From NCBI RefSeq assembly GCF_945952095.1, contig NZ_CAMFHL010000050.1:1-38853 (forward strand): a stretch of DNA of 38,853 nucleotides, given 5' to 3'. The notes beneath the pieces were generated by a model that was given only the letters and a program-made list of their open reading frames with translations, searched no databases and was not told where the DNA came from. Numbering within the stretch: the first letter of the stretch is position 1; each line of letters starts with the position of its first letter. Source of the stretch: an uncultured Arsenicibacter sp. (GTDB lineage: Bacteria; Bacteroidota; Bacteroidia; Cytophagales; Spirosomataceae). This document shows positions 24,715 to 33,016 of this stretch, piece by piece. The position numbers and the translations under genes were made by a program.

Positions 24715-25587
24715 CTATACAAAAACGCGCCGGCCCGAGTAATTGCCCCTGAATTCACGGGGAGTGCATCCGTTTTTTTTCCGGAAAATGCGGTTGAAAT
24801 ACGAAAGATTGTTGAATCCGCATTTGTAGGCAACCTCAGCCACGGTATGGGTCGTATCAATCAGCATGCGGGAAGCGTGCCCTAGCCGGATTTCGTTGAG
24901 GCTGTCGACAAATGTTTTGCCGGTGCGCTTGCGGATAAACCGGCTGAACGAAACTTCCGGCATATTGACGACCTTCGCCACCGAGGCCAGCGAAATGTCT
25001 TTTTCGTAGTTTTTGAGCATGTACTCAAACGCTTTTTCGATCCGGCGGCTGTTATAACTGGGGGTTTCGCTGCTGAAGGATGAATTTGCCAGAGTACGCA
25101 TCTGCCGTGATGTGGACAGGTCATGTAGAATCGAAAACAGCTCCAGCACCGACTCAAATCCGTTTTTACTGACCAGTGCCTCAATTCGTGGCTTCAGTTG
25201 CTGAGCCGTTTCGCGCGAAAACAGAATGCCCTGGCCGGACCGTTCCAGCAACGTCCGGATAAAACTCAGCTGATTACGCTGCAGCATCTGGTTATCAAAC
25301 AGGTCCCGGTGAAACTGAATCGTTACCTCATGAATATCCCGGCTGTCACACTGGTGATTAAACCAGCCGTGGGGTAAATTACTGCCCACCAGCACCAGTT
25401 CAAGATCATCAATAACATCGGTATGATCGCCGATAATCCGTTTCGCACCGGCCGCATTCTCAATAAAATTCAGTTCAAATTCTTCGTGATAATGGAGCGG
25501 AAAGTCAAAGTCTGACTTGTTCCGCTTAAAGAGCATAAAACAGTCACTTTTAGTCAGCGGGGTCATCTCCCGGTAAATAGTGTTCAT
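24715..25587 (-). CDS. AraC family transcriptional regulator
   Basis: The 290-residue protein has an N-terminal cupin-like sensor (FPLHYHEEFELNFIE at 29-43, then a VLVGSNLPHGW strand) and a C-terminal double helix-turn-helix (about 185-285), including LASVAKVVNMPEVSFSRFIR and VAEVAYKCGFNNLSYFNRIF. The latter is the canonical second HTH. It is divergent from the sodium:solute symporter gene across 246 AT-rich bases and is a good candidate to control it, probably on binding the transported compound. It has its own promoter at 25641-25669. Confidence 0.93.
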   Translation of the reverse strand: MNTIYREMTPLTKSDCFMLFKRNKSDFDFPLHYHEEFELNFIENAAGAKRIIGDHTDVIDDLELVLVGSNLPHGWFNHQCDSRDIHEVTIQFHRDLFDNQMLQRNQLSFIRTLLERSGQGILFSRETAQQLKPRIEALVSKNGFESVLELFSILHDLSTSRQMRTLANSSFSSETPSYNSRRIEKAFEYMLKNYEKDISLASVAKVVNMPEVSFSRFIRKRTGKTFVDSLNEIRLGHASRMLIDTTHTVAEVAYKCGFNNLSYFNRIFRKKNGCTPREFRGNYSGRRVFV

Positions 25588-25640
25588 GATTGCAGATAGG
25601 TTAAGGGCTGGTAAAATAGTATTATAAAATACTGCTTTAT

Positions 25641-25669
25641 CAAATATATTAAAAATTAGCTTTTATCAA
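25641..25669 (-). promoter_or_regulatory. Bacteroidota-type promoter for the AraC gene
   Basis: On the minus strand TTG (25669-25667) is followed after 18 bases by TATATTTG (25648-25641), an exact TAnnTTTG. The AraC start is 54 bases further on. The rest of the divergent region is AT-rich and probably holds the symporter promoter (near 25800, TACTTTTA, one change from consensus). Confidence 0.5.
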
Positions 25670-25833
25670 TAGAAATATGCATTCAGCGCATAACGATTAC
25701 TATTCAGCGTAGTTAATAAACTAAAATTAATATATATTTTACAATTGAATGATAAAAAAGTACCATTTATAGAGTAAACTTCCTGCCGGGTTTTATTTAC
25801 TTTTAACAAACCGATTGCACGCTGTCTATACGC

Positions 25834-27723
25834 ATGAAACTGAAGGGGTTGGATATAAGCATCCTTGTTATTTATCTGATTTTAGTGATTGTTTTAGGGC
25901 TGGTCCTGAAAAAGCGGTCTGCTAAAAATAAGGAAGCCTATATGCTTGGCGGAAAGTCACTACCCTGGTATATGCTTGGTCTGTCAAATGCGTCGGATAT
26001 GTTTGATGTCTCGGGTACCATGTGGATGGTCATGCTGGCATTTGTCTATGGCCTGAAAAGTATATGGCTCCCGTGGTTATGGCCCGTATTCAACCAGGTG
26101 TTTCTGATGATGTACCTGTCGGTCTGGCTGCGCCGGTCAAACGTGGTAACCGGAGCCGCCTGGATCGGTACGCGTTTCGGCAGCGGACCGGGCGTCACGG
26201 CATCGCACGCCATTGTGGTCGTATTTGCCCTGCTGAGCTGCCTGGGTTTTCTGGCTTATGGCGTTGTGGGTATCGGCAAGTTTGTGGAGATATTCGTACC
26301 CTATCACGAGGTTGCGCCTTATCTGCCGTTCCGCTTTCCGGCGTCGTATCTGCCCCATCTTTACGGAATCACGATCTCTGCATTTGCTGTGTTCTACGCC
26401 ATCCTTGGCGGAATGACCAGCATTGTGATCGGCGACCTGATGAAATACCTGATTATGAGCATTTCGGCGGTTGTGATTGCTGCTATTGCCATGCAGCATT
26501 TACAGACACAATCCCTGCGTGTGCCGGAAGGCTGGCTGAATCCGTTTTTTGGCCGTACACTCGACGACCTGAACTGGACAGGCATCATTACGGAGGTTAA
26601 TGCCAAAATTGCGGCCGATGGCTTTTCGTTGTTCGGGGTGTTTTTCATGATGATGACCTGCAAGGGAATACTGGCCAGTCTGGCAGGCCCGGCGCCGACG
26701 TATGACATGCAGAAAATCCTGTCAACAAAATCGCCCCGGGAGGCGGCCAAAATGAGCGGTCTGGTATCGGTTGTGCTGTTGCCGGTGCGCTACGCCATGA
26801 TCATCGGGTTTACGGTTCTGGCGCTGCTGCATTATGATCAGCTCAATCTGGCTTCGGCAAAAGGTATTGATTTTGAACGGTTGCTGCCGTCTGCAATTCT
26901 CCGGTTTGTACCGTCAGGGTTAATGGGGCTGTTACTGGCCGGACTGCTGGCGGCGTTTATGGGCACCTTCGCCGGTACGCTGAATGCGGCACAGGCTTAT
27001 CTTGTCAACGATATTTATCTGAAATACCTGCGCCCTTCGGCCGATAACCGTCAGATTATCCGGATGAACTACGCTGTCGGTTTGCTGGTCGCCTGTGCCG
27101 GAATCGCGCTGGGCGTATTTGTCCGTGATGTGAACAGCATTCTGCAATGGATTGTCTCAGCCCTGTATGGGGGCTATGTGGCGGCAAACGTGCTTAAATG
27201 GCATTGGTGGCGTTTCAATGCCAGCGGTTTTTTCTGGGGTATGCTGGCGGGTATTATTCCGGCGCTGATTTTCCCTTATGTCTTCACCAATGTTCTGGAG
27301 CTGTACTACTTCCCCTTGCTGTTTCTGTGCTCCCTGGGCGGTTGCGTTGCCGGTTCACTGCTGACGCCGCCAACGGATATGAATACTCTGAAAACGTTTT
27401 ACCGGACTGTCCGGCCCTGGGGATTCTGGGGGCCGGTACATGAGCGGGTTGTTGCGGAGGAGCCTGATTTTGTCCCCAATAAAAACCTCGGTATTGATGC
27501 GTTTAATGTGGTAGTGGGTGTTATCGCTCAGTGTACGCTGACCCTTCTGCCGATATACCTGGTTTTAGGCATGCACAAGGAACTGGGCCTGACGCTTTGT
27601 CTGCTGCTGGTATGCAGCCTGATTTTAAAGAAAACATGGTGGGACCGGCTCTCCGCCGAAGCGCCGCCGGAAATACACCGGACAGGGTATAACAGGGTGG
27701 GGATGTATCTGCGGCAGGAATGA
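25834..27723 (+). CDS. Sodium:solute symporter (SSS family)
   Basis: The 629-residue protein has 13-14 predicted membrane helices in the SSS (LeuT-like) arrangement. The start ISILVIYLILVIVLGLVLKK is helix 1, and YMLGGKSLPWYMLGLSNASDMFDVSG is the conserved first repeat with its broken substrate- and sodium-binding helix. LAGLLAAFMGTFAGTLNAAQAYLVNDIY matches the conserved second-repeat region, including the sodium-2-type serine/threonine stretch. It probably imports an organic solute with sodium. The solute is not readable, but its neighbours (AraC sensor, FAD oxidoreductase, phosphonatase-like hydrolase) make an amine or phosphonate plausible. It ends next to a palindromic element. Confidence 0.92.
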   Translation: MKLKGLDISILVIYLILVIVLGLVLKKRSAKNKEAYMLGGKSLPWYMLGLSNASDMFDVSGTMWMVMLAFVYGLKSIWLPWLWPVFNQVFLMMYLSVWLRRSNVVTGAAWIGTRFGSGPGVTASHAIVVVFALLSCLGFLAYGVVGIGKFVEIFVPYHEVAPYLPFRFPASYLPHLYGITISAFAVFYAILGGMTSIVIGDLMKYLIMSISAVVIAAIAMQHLQTQSLRVPEGWLNPFFGRTLDDLNWTGIITEVNAKIAADGFSLFGVFFMMMTCKGILASLAGPAPTYDMQKILSTKSPREAAKMSGLVSVVLLPVRYAMIIGFTVLALLHYDQLNLASAKGIDFERLLPSAILRFVPSGLMGLLLAGLLAAFMGTFAGTLNAAQAYLVNDIYLKYLRPSADNRQIIRMNYAVGLLVACAGIALGVFVRDVNSILQWIVSALYGGYVAANVLKWHWWRFNASGFFWGMLAGIIPALIFPYVFTNVLELYYFPLLFLCSLGGCVAGSLLTPPTDMNTLKTFYRTVRPWGFWGPVHERVVAEEPDFVPNKNLGIDAFNVVVGVIAQCTLTLLPIYLVLGMHKELGLTLCLLLVCSLILKKTWWDRLSAEAPPEIHRTGYNRVGMYLRQE

Positions 27724-27730
27724 TTTTTTC

Positions 27731-27783
27731 TGACAGGATTACAGGATAAACATGATTTTTGCTTACATCCTATAATCCTGTCA
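27731..27783. repeat. Palindromic intergenic element (type C)
   Basis: TGACAGGATTACAGGAT (27731-27747) and the arm at 27767-27783 are inverted copies with one mismatch, around a 19-base loop. It lies between the convergent symporter and FAD oxidoreductase genes. Closely similar words built on CAGGATT are common in intergenic palindromes of other bacteria. No T-run follows the stem in either direction. Confidence 0.78.
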
Positions 27784-27793
27784 ATAACACGCG

Positions 27794-28948
27794 CTAGGCG
27801 AAAAGCCGCTGAATGCTTTCTTCGGCATAGCCGCAGCTGCTGGTCATACCTTTACCGCCGATGGCTGTCCGGATATGAATCAGTGTATCCGGATCATGCT
27901 CAAATAAGTTGCCCTGCGGTTCCTGCGCATAATATCCCGCCCACGTCTCCGTGATGGCCGATACATCGAACGTAACAATCCGGTTTGCTTCTCTGATCAT
28001 CAGCGCGTTGATATACTGAACGTTGTTGAAACCCAGTTCGCCCAGCCGGCCGACCGGTGCGTATTCGTGCGAGTCGCCGACGATAATGCTGCCGTCAACC
28101 GCTTTTTTGAAGAGAATATGAATGCCCCATTCGCGGAGTTCCTGTAGGTGGTCCGGCGTTTTCAGACCGGCGAACGAAGGACATTCCGAAAACGACTCGT
28201 ACCGGCGGATGGTTAGTCCCGTCAGAATATTCCCTTCGAGCGGAACCGACGGCATGGCCACCGTGCGCATCATCTGTAGCTTGCTGACGACAATACCACT
28301 ATCCGTAAATACCTCCGGAAATAACAGATTAAATTCGTGCCCGCCACAAATAAGTAGCTGGCCTGCTGTCAGCTTTTTACCGCCGGCCAGACTGACCGTA
28401 ACCTGTTGGCCGTTGCTGTCGCAGCCGACAACAGCCGAATTATACAGGAACCTCACATTGGCAAACTGGTCCTGCATATACTGTTGAAGCCGGTGAATAA
28501 ACAGGTTAGGCTCCACACTGATTTCCTGCGGGAAAAACAACGCCTCGCGGGCGTAGCTTTCGCGGATAACCGGGTATTTCTGAAGAAGTTGCCGGGTTGA
28601 TAACAATTCGCCTGCGTAGTCTTTATCTGAGAACTGCTGCTGTACCTCATGAAGCAGTTGTTGCTCGTCGTCGTCAGAGGCGATGTAGACAGAGCCATTC
28701 TGCCGCACCGACAAATCGGCTTTAGCCTGAAGGGCCTTGTAGATTTCCAGACCGCGCCGGCCGTATTCGAACCAGCGTCCGGTCATCCCCGACGGTACTA
28801 CCTGCCCGAAATTCCGCACAGTAGCCTGCTGCGCGCGGTCATCTTTTTCCAGTACAAGTACCTGTAATCCCCTGGTCGCTGCGTGGTAGGCATGAAACGT
28901 GCCCAGAATACCCCCGCCAACCACAATCAGATCGTATGCCATGTTCAA
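27794..28948 (-). CDS. FAD-dependent oxidoreductase of the phosphonatase-associated type (TIGR03364-like)
   Basis: The 384-residue protein is a DAO-family flavoprotein. The dinucleotide fold is VVGGGILGTFHA (9-20), with Glu34 for the ribose. QATVRNFGQVVPSG (41-54) and the C-terminal GGKGMTSSCGYAEE are signatures that I recognise from the TIGR03364 family, which occurs beside phosphonatase-like hydrolases and in phosphonate-use clusters. Enzymes of this kind oxidise amines, for example on aminoethylphosphonate derivatives, to aldehydes. It diverges from just such a hydrolase gene across 167 bases, which strengthens the call. Translation may start at Met1 or Met3. A -7-type element lies 16 bases upstream. 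Confidence 0.88.
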   Translation of the reverse strand: MNMAYDLIVVGGGILGTFHAYHAATRGLQVLVLEKDDRAQQATVRNFGQVVPSGMTGRWFEYGRRGLEIYKALQAKADLSVRQNGSVYIASDDDEQQLLHEVQQQFSDKDYAGELLSTRQLLQKYPVIRESYAREALFFPQEISVEPNLFIHRLQQYMQDQFANVRFLYNSAVVGCDSNGQQVTVSLAGGKKLTAGQLLICGGHEFNLLFPEVFTDSGIVVSKLQMMRTVAMPSVPLEGNILTGLTIRRYESFSECPSFAGLKTPDHLQELREWGIHILFKKAVDGSIIVGDSHEYAPVGRLGELGFNNVQYINALMIREANRIVTFDVSAITETWAGYYAQEPQGNLFEHDPDTLIHIRTAIGGKGMTSSCGYAEESIQRLFA

Positions 28949-28964
28949 AAGGTCAATTGACGGG

Positions 28965-28972
28965 CAAAAATA
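28965..28972 (-). promoter_or_regulatory. Candidate -7 promoter element for the FAD oxidoreductase gene
   Basis: On the minus strand this reads TATTTTTG, an exact TAnnTTTG, 16 bases before the start codon. No -33 TTG was found at the right distance. Confidence 0.35.
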
Positions 28973-29115
28973 TACCTTGCCTTTTAATTAGGTGTTGATT
29001 TGAGGCTGCTTATGGTAAATAATAACACTAAAAAAATATACCTGTGCGTAAGCGTGCTTTATTTTGTGAAACAGTACAGCAACGTCTTATTCATAGTACT
29101 TAACTGTAGAAAGCA

Positions 29116-29838
29116 ATGGCCATCCGATTGGTTGTTTTTGATATGGCGGGCACTACGGTGCGTGACCGGAAAGAAGTAGAAACGTGTTTTGCCAAAGCAG
29201 CACGACAAACCGGTCTGACCGTTTCCGATGAGCGGATTACGGCCGTGCAGGGCTGGTCTAAGCGGTTTGTGTTTGAAACACTCTGGGGTGAACAGCTCGG
29301 TACAGACCATCCGGCGTTGACGGCTCATGTCGATGAGTCGTATGATCTTTTCCGGCAGATTCTGGAAAAACACTATCAGACGGAGCCGGTGTATCCGACC
29401 GAGGGCTGCCTCGATACCTTTCAGTGGCTGCACGAACAGGGAATTGCCATTGCCCTGACAACGGGCTTTTACCGCAAAGTAACGGATATGATCCTGCACA
29501 AGCTGGGCTGGGATGCCGGCCTGAACGATCAGCGGACCGGCACGCCCGATAGCCTGATTCAGATGTCGGTGGCGAGCGATGAGGTAGCCGCCGGCCGGCC
29601 GGCACCGGATATGATTCAGAAAGTAATGCAGACACTGAACGTTACGGATCCGGCTGAGGTGATAAACATCGGTGATACACCGTCCGATCTGGAGTCGGGT
29701 CGCCGGGCGGGAGCGCGGCTGAGCCTGGGCCTGACGAACGGTACGCATACGCATGCACAACTGGCCGCCTGTCCGAACGATGGCTTGTTGGCCTCACTGG
29801 CTGAGCTGCCGGCGGTAATCAGCGCGTTAAACGCATAA
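29116..29838 (+). CDS. Phosphonatase-like HAD hydrolase (TIGR03351-like)
   Basis: The 240-residue HAD protein has nucleophile Asp9 in FDMAGTT. The second acidic residue of the usual DxD is Ala11, as in phosphonoacetaldehyde hydrolase (PhnX). Motif II is LTTGF (T115), and GRPAPDMI (160-167) matches the PhnX GRPxP segment. Motif IV is GDTPSD (186-191). The cap has GWSK, with Lys49 in a spot that may match the Schiff-base Lys53 of PhnX (MGxxK), though this needs an alignment. It probably cleaves a phosphonoaldehyde or a related phospho compound. The partner is the divergent FAD oxidoreductase. It is not orthologous enough to be called phnX. Confidence 0.88.
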   Translation: MAIRLVVFDMAGTTVRDRKEVETCFAKAARQTGLTVSDERITAVQGWSKRFVFETLWGEQLGTDHPALTAHVDESYDLFRQILEKHYQTEPVYPTEGCLDTFQWLHEQGIAIALTTGFYRKVTDMILHKLGWDAGLNDQRTGTPDSLIQMSVASDEVAAGRPAPDMIQKVMQTLNVTDPAEVINIGDTPSDLESGRRAGARLSLGLTNGTHTHAQLAACPNDGLLASLAELPAVISALNA

Positions 29839-29842
29839 AAAA

Positions 29843-29865
29843 AGGGGCGCCTTGCGGGCGCCCCT
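29843..29865 (-). terminator. Rho-independent terminator
   Basis: AGGGGCGCC (29843-29851) and GGCGCCCCT (29857-29865) form a perfect 9-bp GC-rich stem with a 5-base loop. On the minus strand a run of seven T follows, so it ends the sigma/anti-sigma transcript. It also lies 5 bases past the HAD stop and may stop that transcript. Confidence 0.9.
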
Positions 29866-29882
29866 CTGCTCATTCAGTGTAG

Positions 29883-31457
29883 TTATAGATTATAGAATAT
29901 CCGTAACCGTACGCCGGCCGAAGTAGAATTCAGCGAGTAGGTATTGGTAATGATCGGAACCGATAGATACGGACTGGCCTGTATTGACGCATGCCGTAAT
30001 GTTTTTTCCACCCCTACAGAAACCAGCATGTTATGCATGTATTTCTTCGGATACTGAATTAACAGAGTAGCATCGGTAAAATCTCTCGGACCCCGCATAT
30101 AATTAAAGGCGATCCTTTCGCGGTTGTCGATATTGATACTGGCACCCACGGTCGGCGTTACTGCCCAGTATTTAGGCAGGTTCAACCGGTAACCAATCGT
30201 AACCGGCACTTGCCAGGTCATGGTTTGCCGCGTAATGTTCAGGATCTGAAACTTCGGATCAATACCACCGGCATAATATTTCCGGAAGTTTTGCTTGGTT
30301 TTGTTCTCATAGTGTTCATCCGTCAGGAATGACCCGCCGGAAAGATTTACGCCCATGAGACCAACACCGGCAATCCAGTTTTTGCCCAGCCGGAGTTCAC
30401 CGGAAATGCCGGCGCCCCATTGTTTAATCCCGTATGTACCGCCGGCACCGATCCGCCAGTGCCAGTCGGGAATCGGTTCTTTAATAACCGGTGCCGTACC
30501 GGCGAAGGCCGGCATCAGCATACGGCGCATACGCCGGGTAATGCGGCTCATCCCTTCTTCATAGTACAATGAGTCGACCGTCAGCAGGTGAGATTCCAGT
30601 TCTTCGACATTGGCCAGACCCCATGCCTGTCGTTCAGGCTGTCCGGCATTCATGCCGGCTGGCTGCGATGGGTAGGTATAGGCTGAGGTACTGGACGATC
30701 CGCCGTTACCGCCATTGTCACCGGCATAATTGCCGGAGCGCTGGTTGTACGGGTCATAAGTACCCCCTTGCCGGTTATCCTGCCGGTTGCGGCCGGCTGC
30801 ATATGTCGGGGAGCCGGTTTCCTGCCGGAAGTCTCCGTTGCGGAACCGGTTTTTTGATGTGTTACCGGCATTGGCCAGATCAGCAGGATTACCTGCATTT
30901 ACCGGATTTGATACGTCAGAAGTAGCAGTTTTTTCGTTAGCTGACTGGTTAGGTGAGTGAATGGATGGTACTGCATTCGCTGATTGTTCAGTATACTGCG
31001 TTTCGGCCGGTGATCGTCCATCGGCGAAATGCTCAGATGGCTGTCGTTTCCGGAACGACGGGTCAACGGGGTCATCCGACAGTTTGCCATCCCATGATGG
31101 CATGCCTGAACCGGTGCCCGGCCGGTCGATATACCGCGTGATATATACCGTATCAGTCTTCTGTAAAACCGGTGCCGGCGCCTGTTTCAGCTCGGTTACC
31201 TTATTCTGCAGAGTCTGTACTTCATTATGCAGCTGCTCATTGGTGCTGTACTGGACGTAAATAATCGCGGAAAGTCCTGCGGCTGCCATTATTCCGGCAC
31301 CGGGCAGGACCCATTGAGGAAGCGCTGGTTGAAAGACCCCTCCGCCATGCATCTGCATTGTACGCTGCATCTGCACCCAGTCTTTATCACGGAAAACCGG
31401 CTCATCGACGCTTTCCATTTTCCGGCGGATCTGGTCGCTGAATTTATCGGGTTTCAT
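29883..31457 (-). CDS. Putative anti-sigma / outer-membrane beta-barrel fusion protein
   Basis: The 524-residue protein starts with a 45-residue cytosolic part (MKPDKFSDQIRRKMESVDEP, acidic and basic). Then come one membrane helix (about 48-70), a short coiled coil (73-92), and a long disordered linker (about 93-325) rich in Asn, Gly, Ser, Gln and Pro. A C-terminal region of alternating strands follows (about 332-524; WRIGAGGTYGIKQWGAGISGELRLG, then IQASPYLSVPI and VRLRIFYNL), typical of an OMP_b-brl outer-membrane barrel. It overlaps the sigma gene by 14 bases, so the pair is co-translated. The N-terminus may hold the sigma factor, though no zinc-binding anti-sigma motif is seen. Confidence 0.8.
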   Translation of the reverse strand: MKPDKFSDQIRRKMESVDEPVFRDKDWVQMQRTMQMHGGGVFQPALPQWVLPGAGIMAAAGLSAIIYVQYSTNEQLHNEVQTLQNKVTELKQAPAPVLQKTDTVYITRYIDRPGTGSGMPSWDGKLSDDPVDPSFRKRQPSEHFADGRSPAETQYTEQSANAVPSIHSPNQSANEKTATSDVSNPVNAGNPADLANAGNTSKNRFRNGDFRQETGSPTYAAGRNRQDNRQGGTYDPYNQRSGNYAGDNGGNGGSSSTSAYTYPSQPAGMNAGQPERQAWGLANVEELESHLLTVDSLYYEEGMSRITRRMRRMLMPAFAGTAPVIKEPIPDWHWRIGAGGTYGIKQWGAGISGELRLGKNWIAGVGLMGVNLSGGSFLTDEHYENKTKQNFRKYYAGGIDPKFQILNITRQTMTWQVPVTIGYRLNLPKYWAVTPTVGASINIDNRERIAFNYMRGPRDFTDATLLIQYPKKYMHNMLVSVGVEKTLRHASIQASPYLSVPIITNTYSLNSTSAGVRLRIFYNL

Positions 31458-32037
31458 GAGGGGTCGTTAGAAAAAAATGAGGATAATTCATCTTTATTAG
31501 TTGCTGAAGTCGTTGCCGCGCACGTAGAAAGTGTGACCGGACAGTAGCCTCATTTGCGGGTAGCAAATCGGCTACTTCACGTAAACTATAGCCATCAATG
31601 ACATGTAAATTGAATACTGTCCGCCAGGCCGGCGGCAGCTCCTGTACGAGTGCTAAAATCTCGTCGGCAGTAATGTAGCTGACTACATCATCGTCGAACG
31701 GGACATCCGGTACATTGTCAAGTCCGATGTGCGGATCAAACTTGTGAAATTTCCGGTAATAACTGATTGCTGTGTTGACCAGGATTGTGCGCAGCCAGGC
31801 TTTAAAGGGCTGGTTTGTATCGTACTGCTGGATATGCTGGAAAACTTTCAGAAAGCCTTCATTCAATACTTCTTCAGCCTCTTCAACAGTAGACGAATAG
31901 CGCAGACAAATGCTCTTGGCGTAGCCGAAGTACTGTTTAAAAAGTACCCGCTGTGCCTGAGCACTGTTCTCCCGGCAGGCAATAATGACGCTTAACAGGT
32001 CATTCTCCTCAAATTTTGTGCGCTTACGGAACAGCAA
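31444..32037 (-). CDS. ECF-type sigma-70 factor
   Basis: The 197-residue protein has sigma region 2 (about 30-95): the helix pattern ENSAQAQRVLFKQYFGYAKS, the core-binding EEVLNEGFLKVFQHI, and PFKAWLRTILVNTAISYYRK. Region 4 (about 130-185) holds LPPAWRTVFNLHVIDGYSLREVADLL, with an HTH for the -35 element. It lacks regions 1 and 3, as ECF factors do. The stop overlaps the start of the barrel protein, its likely regulator. It diverges across 183 bases from the SGNH-like gene, which may be in its regulon. Confidence 0.94.
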   Translation of the reverse strand: MLFRKRTKFEENDLLSVIIACRENSAQAQRVLFKQYFGYAKSICLRYSSTVEEAEEVLNEGFLKVFQHIQQYDTNQPFKAWLRTILVNTAISYYRKFHKFDPHIGLDNVPDVPFDDDVVSYITADEILALVQELPPAWRTVFNLHVIDGYSLREVADLLPANEATVRSHFLRARQRLQQLIKMNYPHFFLTTPHETR

Positions 32038-32220
32038 GGACGATAAGATTTTAGTAGATCATTTACCAACACTAGTATGTACGCTGAACAGGGAACGAAC
32101 GTTGCAGAAGAAAGCGGAAATTTTTTAACAAAAAATAAGAAAAAAATCACGATCCCTGCAACGCGGGCCTGAATACCGGCGTAATGATGTTTGAAAGCCG
32201 CTAAAAATGGCCAGTCAGAT

Positions 32221-33003
32221 ATGATTACGAAGCATTTAAAGATATTAGTGATCGGTGGCAGTACTGCCCGGGGAGAAGCCTTAGGTGCCGGAAACAGCTT
32301 TGCCGAACAGTTTGCGCGTCGTATTGAACAGTCTGGGCAACAGGTATTTATTGAATACCACACACCAATTGATCTCAATAAGGTTACGAATGTGCTCTAT
32401 TACCTGAATATTCACCGGTATGACCTCATACTGCTGCAGATGGGCCATTCGTTTTTGACAGAGCCTGAGCACTTCGGTGAATTACTTGCCCGCAAAACGC
32501 ATCAGCCGGCAAATACGATGATTCCGTGTGTAGAGGAGACGGTCGTGATGCCTGTCGGCGGCGGCTGGTTCAGCAACGTAAAGGGATGGGTTAAAGCCGG
32601 TATGCTGCATCTGCTTAATTCGGTCAGCCGTATCGGCCGGATGCGCGATCTGGTGTATTATCTGAGCGATGCGCTGCATTATCTGCAGCCCTATGGCTAT
32701 AAGGTTGTACTGATGACGCCGGTGCCCGACCAGTCACCCGTAACGGGCTGGCTACGCCGGGAAGGCCGGAATCTGTTTGTGCGTATGGGTGAGGCCTATG
32801 GCGTTCCTGTATTTGATACACAGGCACATATCGGAAAAGGCGACGAATATTTTGCCGTCCCGGCCGGCAACCGCCTGAGTGCGGTAAGCCAGGAATTACT
32901 GGGCAGTGAGTTATACGATTTTTATGAAAGCCTGATGGCCAGACAACGCCGGGAAGCCGCAGCCCGGGCCAGTTTCCGGCGCAGGCTCCCCCGTGACAAT
33001 TAA
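32221..33003 (+). CDS. SGNH/GDSL hydrolase-like protein
   Basis: I chose ATG at 32221, giving 260 residues (MITKHLKILVIGGSTARGEALG). An upstream TTG at 32191 would add ten residues unlike any N-terminus of the family. The first strand KILVIGGSTARG resembles block I of SGNH hydrolases (GDS), with GGS in place of GDS, and LILLQMGHSFL resembles block III (GxND) only loosely. A His (FAVPAGNRLSAVSQ region) is not in a clear DxxH block V, so catalysis is doubtful. It has no signal peptide. It is first in a set with the Rieske and PepSY-like lipoproteins (13 bases to the next gene). It may modify a polysaccharide or lipid. Confidence 0.65.
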   Translation: MITKHLKILVIGGSTARGEALGAGNSFAEQFARRIEQSGQQVFIEYHTPIDLNKVTNVLYYLNIHRYDLILLQMGHSFLTEPEHFGELLARKTHQPANTMIPCVEETVVMPVGGGWFSNVKGWVKAGMLHLLNSVSRIGRMRDLVYYLSDALHYLQPYGYKVVLMTPVPDQSPVTGWLRREGRNLFVRMGEAYGVPVFDTQAHIGKGDEYFAVPAGNRLSAVSQELLGSELYDFYESLMARQRREAAARASFRRRLPRDN

Positions 33004-33016
33004 TTAATAGTACAGA

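Noticed and set aside
26022..26600. A 192-residue open frame inside the symporter gene.
   Set aside because: It is a +1/+2 frame shadow; the main frame has clear SSS helices.
29116..29838. Calling the HAD protein PhnX.
   Set aside because: It has the DxA and GRPxP features, but its partner and overall sequence point to the related phosphonatase-like branch of unknown substrate.
32191..32220. A TTG start adding ten residues to the SGNH-like protein.
   Set aside because: TTG is rare and the added residues look unrelated to the family start; ATG at 32221 fits better.
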